Below are positions 58,344-64,000 of a stretch of 64,000 nt of DNA, piece by piece (position 1 is the first letter of the stretch; each line of letters starts with the position of its first letter). Source of the stretch: Nocardioides immobilis (GTDB taxonomy: Bacteria > Actinomycetota > Actinomycetes > Propionibacteriales > Nocardioidaceae); NCBI RefSeq assembly GCF_003515065.1, contig NZ_QXGH01000030.1:50041-114040 (forward strand). The letters are read 5' to 3'. A program made the translations under genes and the position numbers. The notes beneath the pieces were generated by a model that was not told the DNA's origin, did not search any database, and saw only the letters and a list, made by a program, of their open reading frames with translations.

Positions 58344-59255
58344 TCACACCGGCCGGGCGTTCACCTTGAACGTCAAGCGCGCCCTCGGTTGCCGCGCGAG
58401 CACCGGCTCGAGCGCCTCGGCGATCTCGTGCGGGAGCGGGCGGTCGCCCGGCCGGGGCTCCAACGCCGCGGAGACCACGTCCACCACCTCAGTCGGCACG
58501 CCCGACGGCAGCCGACCCGGCGGCTCGGCGACCTGCGGGTGCCGTTCGGCCGGCGTACCACCCTCCCGGTCCCCTGCCCGGAACGGCCGCTCCCCCGTGA
58601 TGGCGTGGAAGAGGGTCGCCCCGAGGCCCCAGACGTCGCTGGCGAAGCCCGGCACGTCGCCCGCAGCACCCGGGACCGCCTGCTCGGGCGCCAGGTAGGC
58701 GTCGGTCCCGATCACGCCATGGATCGCCGCCGCGGTGGCGGACGAGCGCGCGACGGACAGGTCGATCAGCCGGGCCGGTGAGCCCATGATCAGGTTGCTG
58801 GGCTTGATGTCGAGGTGGCAGACGTCGACGTGCCGGAAGTAGTGGAGCGCCGAGGCCACGTCGATCGCGAGCGGCACGTACTGCTGCCCGGACAGGCGCC
58901 CGTGCCGCCGGATCAGCGTCGACAGGCGGGGGCCCTCGATGTGCTCGAGGACGAGGTGCGGCCGCGGCCCGTCGACGTCGTACCGCAGTGCGCGCACCAC
59001 CCCCGGGTGGTTGGCGATCTCGAGCGCCGTCGCCTCGCGCTCGAGCCCGTACAGCGTCTCCGGGTCGTCGACCTCGGTCGGCCGGACCACCTTGACCACG
59101 ACCGGGCCGTAGGTGATCTCGTCGAAGGCGAGGAAGGCCTCGTACGCCGATCCACCCCCGAGCAGCCGCAGGGCGGTCAGCTCGGGGGTGATGGCGTCGC
59201 CTTCGCGCAGCCGCCAGCTCTCGTCGGCGGGTGCGGCGAGGGTCGAGGTCACCAC
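58344..59255 (-). CDS. Ser/Thr protein kinase with atypical HLD and DLS motifs
   Basis: The 303-residue soluble protein kinase has the glycine loop LLGGGSAYEAF (31-41), the ATP-binding Lys in VVVKVV (52-57), the catalytic loop CHLDIKPSN in which the usual HRD is HLD, and IDLSVAR where DFG is replaced by DLS. APEQ and SDVWGLGATLF follow. The catalytic Asp and Mg-binding Asp are kept, so activity is plausible. It has no transmembrane sensor domain, unlike PknB. It is convergent with the response regulator. Confidence 0.9.
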   Translation of the reverse strand: MVTSTLAAPADESWRLREGDAITPELTALRLLGGGSAYEAFLAFDEITYGPVVVKVVRPTEVDDPETLYGLEREATALEIANHPGVVRALRYDVDGPRPHLVLEHIEGPRLSTLIRRHGRLSGQQYVPLAIDVASALHYFRHVDVCHLDIKPSNLIMGSPARLIDLSVARSSATAAAIHGVIGTDAYLAPEQAVPGAAGDVPGFASDVWGLGATLFHAITGERPFRAGDREGGTPAERHPQVAEPPGRLPSGVPTEVVDVVSAALEPRPGDRPLPHEIAEALEPVLARQPRARLTFKVNARPV

Positions 59256-59256
59256 G

Positions 59257-59628
59257 TCACCGGGTGTTGTGACGCGACCGGTCGTTGGTCCGGTTCTGCG
59301 ACCAGTCCCGCTTGCGCGTGTTGGTGTTGTCGCCGGTCCAGTCCTTCACCCGACGGCCACTCCGGCTGTCGTCGCGACCGCTGCGGTCTCCGGTGCGGGA
59401 CGCGTCCCCACTGTTGCCGGACCGGCTGTTCGTGTTGGTGTCGCGGGCCAGCCGGTTGGTGTCGTCGTCATCGTCGTCGTCAGCCAGTACGACGTCGGCG
59501 GCGTCCTCGTCGCGCTTGAGGATGGTCTGGTCCGAGCTGGCCGTGGCGCTCTGCTGGAACGCCATGAGGCCGGTGGCCACCAGTCCCGCGAGGCCCAGCG
59601 TCATGATCCGGAGCGGATTGATCTTCAT
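59257..59628 (-). CDS. Secreted protein with acidic patch and basic low-complexity tail
   Basis: The 123-residue protein has a signal peptide (residues 1-30, IMTLGLAGLVATGLMAFQQSATA), then TILKRDEDAADVVLADDDDDDD and a tail rich in Arg/Asn/Ser/Asp (RTGDRSGRDDSRSGRR). It resembles the 55892 product in layout (signal, short IVLRDD/ILKRDE motif, charged repeats), but its C-terminus is net basic. Upstream it shares the 14-bp palindrome. Its stop is one base from the kinase start side, so it may be co-transcribed with the kinase gene. Family unknown. Confidence 0.7.
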   Translation of the reverse strand: MKINPLRIMTLGLAGLVATGLMAFQQSATASSDQTILKRDEDAADVVLADDDDDDDTNRLARDTNTNSRSGNSGDASRTGDRSGRDDSRSGRRVKDWTGDNTNTRKRDWSQNRTNDRSRHNTR

Positions 59629-59706
59629 CGTGTTCGCCCTTCCTTGTCGTTGTCGGCGATGAGGAAGAGCCAATCGGTGGCCGGTGAGTCCCCCATGAGT
59701 CGCCGA

Positions 59707-59741
59707 TGAGAGGACTCTCACGCGTCCGGAGCCATTAGGGT
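59707..59741 (+). promoter_or_regulatory. Palindromic operator candidate, site 2, over a promoter
   Basis: TGAGAGGACTCTCA (59707-59720) is the reverse complement of site 1, the same palindrome. It lies between the divergent genes starting at 59628 (minus) and 59748 (plus). For the plus-strand gene a TAGGGT -10 (59736-59741) lies six bases before the ATG, and the palindrome overlaps the -35 position. Confidence 0.55.
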
Positions 59742-59747
59742 GCGCGC

Positions 59748-60005
59748 ATGTACCTGGAGATCGTCACCGACAAGCAGGACCGGGCCCGCCAGGCCCTGAT
59801 CGCGTGGGCGGCGACGTTCGCGACGTGCGGCTACCTGCTGCCGTGGGCGATCGCGACCACCCGCGGCAAGGCCAACGCGCAGGTGATCGGGGCGATCAAC
59901 TTCTTCACCGGCTGGACGGTGATCGGCTGGTTCGTCGCGCTCACCATGGCCGTCGGCGGCCACCGGGTGGCCGGACTCCGGGTCTGGACGGAGCCCGGCC
60001 GCTGA
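59748..60005 (+). CDS. Superinfection-immunity-type membrane protein (Imm_superinfect fold)
   Basis: The 85-residue protein has two transmembrane helices and the motif YLLPWAIATTRGKANAQVIG...LGW-like FFTGWTVIGWFVAL, matching the short superinfection-immunity family. The name comes from phage proteins. Many chromosomal copies are of unknown function, so phage immunity should not be assumed. Leaderless promoter upstream. Confidence 0.78.
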   Translation: MYLEIVTDKQDRARQALIAWAATFATCGYLLPWAIATTRGKANAQVIGAINFFTGWTVIGWFVALTMAVGGHRVAGLRVWTEPGR

Positions 60006-60012
60006 GCCGGCG

Positions 60013-60543
60013 TCAGCCCCGCTGGAGGGCGAGCAGCCCGCCCGCCGTGTCGCTGGCGCCGTCACCGAGACGGCTCCAGGCGAAGAACCGCCCCATCGCC
60101 GGCGCGGGCGCGTCGGGGTCGTTGCGCGGCCGCGGGAAGCAGCGCTGAGGCGCAGAGACCCGGATGAAGTCGTCGGCCGAACGCCACGCGACCCGCATCC
60201 GCGCGCACGGATCGGGTGCACAGTCCTCCCGGCCGCAGCTCAGGAACCGCGCCCGAGTCTCGCCGTCCACGCGGTGGACGATGATCAGCACGCTGCGGGC
60301 GGGCGGGGACGCCGTACCGCCCCAGTAGTGGAAGTTGAACTTCCCCTTCTGCCTCAGGTTGCGGACATCGACCCGCATCGTGAACCAGCGGTTGCCGTTC
60401 TCCACGCTCAACCTGGTCAGGTCGATCTTCGCCGGAGCGTCACCGCTCGGGTGGTCCAGGCTGCCGCTCTCGGCCCCGGCGGGCGTCGCCGCCCCGCCGA
60501 GCACCAGCAGTGCGGCCAGGATCGTCAGTACTGCTCGTCTCAT
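60013..60543 (-). CDS. Secreted protein of unknown function (176 aa)
   Basis: The exported 176-residue protein has a signal peptide (about residues 1-28, VLTILAALLVLGGAATPAGAES). The mature part contains IDLTRLSVENGNRWFTMRVDV and two disulfide-capable pairs (CGREDCAPDPCARM). A lectin-like or carbohydrate-binding beta sandwich is possible but unproven. I chose the ATG at 60543 because AGGAG lies six bases upstream; an in-frame ATG at 60561 is also possible. Confidence 0.72.
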   Translation of the reverse strand: MRRAVLTILAALLVLGGAATPAGAESGSLDHPSGDAPAKIDLTRLSVENGNRWFTMRVDVRNLRQKGKFNFHYWGGTASPPARSVLIIVHRVDGETRARFLSCGREDCAPDPCARMRVAWRSADDFIRVSAPQRCFPRPRNDPDAPAPAMGRFFAWSRLGDGASDTAGGLLALQRG

Positions 60544-60623
60544 CTCTGCTCCTGTCGTCATGCGTCTACGCCTTCAAGGACGCAAGACCCAGGGGAAGGG
60601 TTGCTCGACAACAGATCTGACTC

Positions 60624-60712
60624 TGGTGGGCGCAACAGGGATCGAAATTGTCTGCCACCGAACGCGCGCAACAGGGATCACCTGCCAAAACCCGTCTCTG
60701 ACCTGCGAAAAC
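60624..60712. other. Putative integrase attachment region with tRNA 3'-end-like core
   Basis: On the minus strand, 60646-60624 reads TTCGATCCCTGTTGCGCCCACCA, which has the T-loop, T-stem 3' side, acceptor 3' strand and CCA of a tRNA gene. The sequence upstream does not complete the tRNA, as expected for a phage-borne att core. Two pairs of direct repeats follow: GCGCAACAGGGATC (60630-60643 and 60666-60679) and ACCTGC(C/G)AAAAC (60680-60691 and 60701-60712). The second pair is spaced 21 bp, two helical turns, suggesting arm-type integrase sites. Confidence 0.6.
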
Positions 60713-60801
60713 ACGAACCTGTGACGTAGCCACGAGCGGACAGCGGAGGGCACGAATACACTGCTCCAATCGCACGTTCATCGCACGCGACGGAGGCAGG
60801 G

Positions 60802-60930
60802 ATGGCGAGGAGGGCGGGTTCACGGGGGTTCGGCAACATTCGCAAGCTGCCGAGCGGCCGACATCAGGCGTCCTACTCCGACCCCGACGGGCGCACCTAC
60901 CTCAGCGCCAACGGAAACCCTCGCCTGGTC
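60802..60930 (+). pseudogene. N-terminal stub of a tyrosine recombinase (integrase)
   Basis: The frame opens MARRAGSRGFGNIRKLPSG and continues RHQASYSDPDGRTYLS, the N-terminal AP2-like arm-binding segment typical of actinophage integrases. Similarity ends after about 40 residues, near 60920, where unrelated sequence (an SDR fragment on the other strand) begins; a stop follows at 60979. The catalytic domain is missing. It lies beside the putative attachment region. Confidence 0.7.
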
Positions 60931-61322
60931 CGGTACGCCGCCCCCTGCTCTACGGGCCCGGCCAGGGCGCGCTTGACCTGACGGGAGAGGTCGTCGGCAA
61001 GGACCTCGTAGTCGCCGGCAAGCAGGCCGGTGTAGGCCTGGGAGACCACGTCGTCCGGTGCGTTCTTGGGGACGTCGAGCCCAGCCGTCATCGGAGTGTC
61101 GGTGTAGCCCACGTAGAGCGCTGTTACCAGCGTGCCGTTCTCGGCCAGCTGTATGCGCTGGGTGTTCGTCGCCGACCACAATGCAGCCTTCGTGGCGCTG
61201 TAGCCATCCCCGACGCCGATCCACGACAGCACGGACAGCACGTTGAGGAGTGCTCCCCCGCCGTTGGAGGCGAGCACCGGCGCAAAGGCATGGGCGACGG
61301 CCACGGCACCGAAGAAATTCAC
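60897..61322 (-). pseudogene. Truncated short-chain dehydrogenase fragment
   Basis: From 61322 down, the minus strand encodes NFFGAVAVAHAFAPVL, VLSVLSWIGVGDGYSATKAA and VGYTDTPMTAGLDVP, the middle and C-terminal part of a classical SDR including the YSATK catalytic pair. The N-terminal NAD-binding half is absent; the reading frame upstream is unrelated. The last residues (RTRRGFPLALR) also look replaced. Both ends are therefore broken. Confidence 0.75.
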
Positions 61323-61324
61323 AC

Positions 61325-61420
61325 AAGGGCAACAAGTCCGCGATCTCGGGCAGCCGGGTCGAAGTGACGCTGCGCCACACGGGCGACGACTGGAAGATCG
61401 CGGGCCTGAACCCGGTGTGA
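61325..61420 (+). pseudogene. C-terminal remnant of an Mce-associated-like protein
   Basis: Thirty-one codons, KGNKSAISGSRVEVTLRHTG then DDWKIAGLNPV and a stop, resemble the end of Mce-associated membrane or DUF4878-like proteins. There is no start codon or preceding body. It adjoins the SDR fragment directly, marking another recombination junction near 61,322. Confidence 0.5.
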
Positions 61421-61470
61421 TGGTCGAACCCGTCGGGCTCCGGCAGCGGCGAGGATGCTGAGAACTACAG

Positions 61471-61487
61471 AGTCTCGTGATTAGACT
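61471..61487. promoter_or_regulatory. Candidate HxlR operator/promoter
   Basis: AGTCT-CGTGATT-AGACT (61471-61487) is an inverted repeat in which TAGACT (61482-61487) could be a -10 hexamer. It is 41 bp upstream of the HxlR start, consistent with autoregulation. Confidence 0.35.
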
Positions 61488-61528
61488 GTGCACGTCAACC
61501 CACGTATTGCGACCTTGTGAGGATCCTG

Positions 61529-62002
61529 ATGGCCACGCCCGCGGCACTCGCCTACTCCGCAGTCAACTGCACCGTCGGCCGGACGATCGCGATCCTCGGC
61601 GAGCGCTCGACCCTCCTGGTGATCCGCGAGATGGTCAACGGGATCCGCCGCTTCGAGGACATCCGGGTGCGCACCGCGATCCCCAGACAGACACTCGCCG
61701 ACCGGCTGCGGCTACTGGTCGAGCACGGAATCCTCCGCAAGGAGCCGTACCAGGCCCACGGGCAGCGGGCACGCCATGAGTACCGCCTCACTGACAAGGG
61801 CCTCGCGCTCTACCCGGTCCTGATCGCGATGGCGCAGTGGGGCGACCGCTACCTCGCCGACCCCGAGGGCCCGTCGGTGCGGTTCGAGCACCGCGACTGT
61901 GGAGCCAAGGTCGACGTGACGCTCACCTGCGCCAACGGCCACGAGGTGAGCGACCCGCGCCATGTGATCCCCCAGCCGGGGCCGGGCGCGCATCTGCGGT
62001 GA
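61529..62002 (+). CDS. HxlR-family transcriptional regulator
   Basis: The 157-residue winged-helix regulator has CTVGRTIAILGERSTLLVIREM (the HxlR opening with its early Cys) and the recognition region AIPRQTLADRLRLLVEHGIL, followed by YRLTDKGLALYPVL. A C-terminal zinc-ribbon-like extension (FEHRDCGAKVDVTLTCANG) has two cysteines. The ATG at 61529 has GAGG upstream. It is the only intact gene in the degraded right end. It may control the neighbouring remnant oxidoreductase or SDR. Confidence 0.9.
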   Translation: MATPAALAYSAVNCTVGRTIAILGERSTLLVIREMVNGIRRFEDIRVRTAIPRQTLADRLRLLVEHGILRKEPYQAHGQRARHEYRLTDKGLALYPVLIAMAQWGDRYLADPEGPSVRFEHRDCGAKVDVTLTCANGHEVSDPRHVIPQPGPGAHLR

Positions 62003-62086
62003 GTGTTCGCACGTCGGGCTCGACCGCGACGACGCCGCAGGCTTATCCGGGCATACCAGCTGTCGATGTCTCGCCTCGAGGTCGTG

Positions 62087-62590
62087 CTACGTCCCGGAGC
62101 TCGAGCGGTCGACACTGCCGGTCATTTCTAGGACCGTCCGGACGACGAGCGCCGGGGCGTCGTACGTCGGGACGTGTCCGACGTCCGGGAGCACCATCTG
62201 TTCGGCGTGTGGCACCAGCGATGCGAATCGGGAACCGTAAGGAGTCTGAGGCAGGAGTGCGTCATGTTCTGACCAGGCGATGCGGACGGGGCAGTCGATT
62301 GCCCCCAGCGTGTGCTCGGTGGTCAGGAACCACTGCCTGAGTGGTCGCGCGACCGTGCAATGAATGAGTCCGTTCGTCAGATCCAGCGCCGCCTCGGGTG
62401 ACATCCGGTCGCCATGCTGCACCGCGAGCTTGAGGGTCGCTCGCCGCCCAGTGGGCGAGCTGAGCAGAAACGGGAGCAACGGCTTTGCCGTCAAGAGCAT
62501 CTGACGTCCGACGGCAAGCTTCAGACCCAGCGTGCGGAGGTGAGGGCCGGAGGGCTCCCAGCCGAGGGCCAGCGCAAGGGCTCGCCCGGC
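62087..62590 (-). pseudogene. C-terminal fragment of an alpha/beta hydrolase
   Basis: The minus strand from about 62,590 encodes LALALGWEPSGPHLRTLGL, then the acid-His end of an alpha/beta hydrolase: CPVRIAWSEHDALLP (catalytic Asp) and PDVGHVPTYDAP (catalytic His). The nucleophile elbow GxSxG and the whole N-terminus are missing; upstream the frame enters unrelated sequence opposite a GMC oxidoreductase gene. It cannot be active as it stands. Confidence 0.75.
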
Positions 62591-62593
62591 GGC

Positions 62594-63418
62594 AATCTGC
62601 TCACAGTCAAGTCCCGCGCAGTCGTCGTCGCTGCGGGTGCGATCCAGACCCCGGCACTGCTCCAAGCGATCCGGGCTTGGCAACCCGAACATCGGTAAGC
62701 ACCTGCGGCTGCACCCGGCCACCGGGCTGTGGGCCCGGATGCCCGAACTGGTGAACCCATGGGAAGGCACGCTGCAGGCCCGATACGTGGACGAATGGAC
62801 CGACCTGGACGGCGACGGCTACGGCGTTCTCTTCGAGACCGTTCCGATGACTCCGGCGTTCAGTTCCGGATTCGTGAATTGGCGCAGTGGAGCCCGGCAC
62901 CTCCAGCGAATGCAGGATCTCAAGAACATGCTCTGCATCGCCATCCTCGTCAGGGACAAGGCCCCGGTGGCACGGTGAAGATTGGCAAGGATGGCGAGCC
63001 GATCGCCAGCTACGTCCTCTCACCGGGCGACACCGAACTGCTGATGAAGGGGTTCGAGGGCTCTGCCCGGATGGCAGAAGCCGCGGGGGCGACGACGCTG
63101 TTCACCACGCACCAGCAGACGGTGAGCTACGAGCCGGGCAGGGGCGGCAGTATCGAGTCATTCATGGCGGAGGTGCGCAAGCGCGGAGCGGCGCCGGCGA
63201 GCCTCTCCCTCGCCTCGCTACACATCATGGGCAGCGCTCGGATGGGCGGAGCGTCGGACACGTCCGCGCTGAACCCGGACGGCGAGACCTGGGACGTGAA
63301 GAACCTCGTGGTCGCGGACGCATCCTGCTTCCCGACCGCGTCGGGAGTGAACCCGATGATCTCGATCGAGGCGATCGCTTACATGAACGCGAAACGGCTG
63401 GCCGCGAAGCTGATTTGA
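62594..63418 (+). pseudogene. GMC-family oxidoreductase remnant with two frameshifts
   Basis: Three successive frames together give a GMC (glucose-methanol-choline) oxidoreductase C-terminal two-thirds: AVVVAAGAIQTPALLL-like, RSGLGNPNIGKHLRLHP, MPELVNPWEGTLQARYVDEW, and finally SLASLHIMGSARMGGASDTS and VVADASCFPTASGVNPMIS, which carries the active-site His/Asn. Shifts lie near 62,660-62,672 and near 62,962. The FAD-binding N-terminus is absent. The family includes long-chain alcohol and cholesterol oxidases. Sequencing error could explain a shift but not the missing N-terminus. Confidence 0.8.
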
Positions 63419-63850
63419 GTTCGAGACGGTGGCAGCGCACCCTCGTCAACCGCTGGACCGAACTACACGGACCCCGACAGCTGACGACCGTGCCCGAGCC
63501 CATCCGCATCGCGCGCGCCGGCCCCCGGGGAACCAGGTCGGGCAGCAAGGCGGTCGGTATGGCGCACCTGACCTACATGAGATCAACGAACCATGCCACG
63601 GCGTCGAGCGTGCCGGCCAGTACAGGTGCCAGAACTTGGCGAGCGTGTCCCAAGATCCCTCAGTATCAAACTCGTTCGTCGACGAGGAAGCATGCGCTAG
63701 CGCTTCAAAGGCGATTCACGCGTGGGCCGTCTCCTCACCGACTGCCGGGGGAAGCGATCACGAGGCCGCGCGGTTACTCAGCACCTCACACGTGTAGGTA
63801 CACACCGCGAGCCGCTGAAGGAGATGTGTCATGGTCGGAGAAGTATTAGT
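63419..63850. other. Stretch without a recognisable gene
   Basis: About 430 bp with no convincing coding sequence. One open frame (63429-63797) has no ribosome-binding site, family similarity or actinobacterial codon pattern. GC content falls from about 63,590 onward. It is probably decayed DNA between the oxidoreductase remnant and the IS end. Confidence 0.5.
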
Positions 63851-64000
63851 GGCAGATGAGACTTTCCGAAAGTGGGCGGTTTCTGGCCATCGTCGCGAAT
63901 CAGGGTGTGACGAGTTGCCTGTGCCATCGTGCCATCAACTGCCTGGGTGAGCGATCGCCGAGGCAGAGCCGTGGGCGGTCGTTGAGCTCGTCGGCCACTT
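63851..64000 (-). mobile_element. End of an IS30-type insertion sequence (continues past window)
   Basis: The minus strand at 63998-63901 encodes VADELNDRPRLCLGDRSPRQ followed by LMARWHRQLVTP and a TGA, matching the C-terminal LN.RPRK.LG..TP motif of IS30-family transposases. Beyond the stop, 63900-63851 (TTCGCGACGATGGCCAGAAA on the minus strand) is a plausible terminal region. The element boundary near 63,851 is a guess; no target duplication can be seen. Confidence 0.6.

Noticed and set aside
59748..60005. Calling the immunity-type membrane protein a prophage gene
   Set aside because: It has host-like GC and a regulatory site shared with chromosomal genes, and no phage gene adjoins it. The family is widespread on chromosomes.
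60624..60646. A tRNA gene on the minus strand
   Set aside because: Only the T-loop, acceptor 3' strand and CCA are present; the T-stem 5' side does not pair and there is no anticodon arm.
63429..63797. A 122-codon frame in the degraded right end
   Set aside because: No ribosome-binding site, no codon-position GC bias and no recognisable motif.

Overview
The window reads as chromosomal DNA of a high-GC, aerobic actinobacterium. Codon use is strongly GC-biased, GTG starts and 4-bp stop/start overlaps are common, and the Nif3 / zinc-ribbon / RNase H-phosphatase trio has the order seen in Mycobacterium (Rv2230c-Rv2228c). Gene content suggests Nocardioides or a close relative, but this is inference; there is no rRNA or complete tRNA gene.

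Layout. 1-5.4 kb: housekeeping genes (RNB exoribonuclease, YaaA, RNase H/histidine phosphatase, zinc-ribbon protein, Nif3). 5.4-16.3 kb: a cobalamin riboswitch followed by a tightly overlapping aerobic cobalamin operon, cobG-cobH-cobIJ-cobL-cobM-chlID-bluB-cobO-cobB-cobC. 16.3-18.5 kb: a divergent MFS transporter/LysR pair. 18.5-20.6 kb: a second cobalamin riboswitch driving cbtB-cbtA-cobD (cobalt uptake and cobinamide-phosphate synthesis). 20.7-46.9 kb: mixed accessory genes: NmrA-like protein, secreted beta-helix protein, TetR, an ArsR/AHSA1/DHFR-like operon, an HD-GYP-LuxR fusion, AmrS, an endonuclease V homologue lacking catalytic residues, cold-shock protein, a desaturase broken by an in-frame stop, a Rieske protein, a penicillin-binding protein, a large secreted hydrolase, and a SARP regulator between two DUF1059 genes. 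46.9-53.6 kb, minus strand: a third cobalamin riboswitch driving cobN-cobF-cobQ-cobK. 54-60.5 kb: an acyl-CoA ligase, a two-component system, an atypical Ser/Thr kinase and small secreted proteins that share a perfect palindromic operator. 60.6-64 kb: a degraded zone with a tRNA-3'-end-like attachment site, an integrase stub, several truncated or frameshifted genes, one intact HxlR regulator and the end of an IS30-type element.

Together the three riboswitch-headed units encode most of aerobic adenosylcobalamin synthesis. cobA, the cobU/cobP and cobS functions and the NaMN:DMB transferase are not in this window. Metal insertion appears to use CobN plus a fused ChlI-ChlD protein.

The most unusual signal is inside the cob genes. 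Three of them (cobIJ, cobB, cobN) carry unrelated perfect inverted repeats inserted in frame at linkers or domain boundaries. cobG lacks the half that holds the Fe-S/siroheme ligands and ends inside a 12-bp tandem array. A ~97-bp structured repeat occurs twice in opposite orientation around cobF-cobN.
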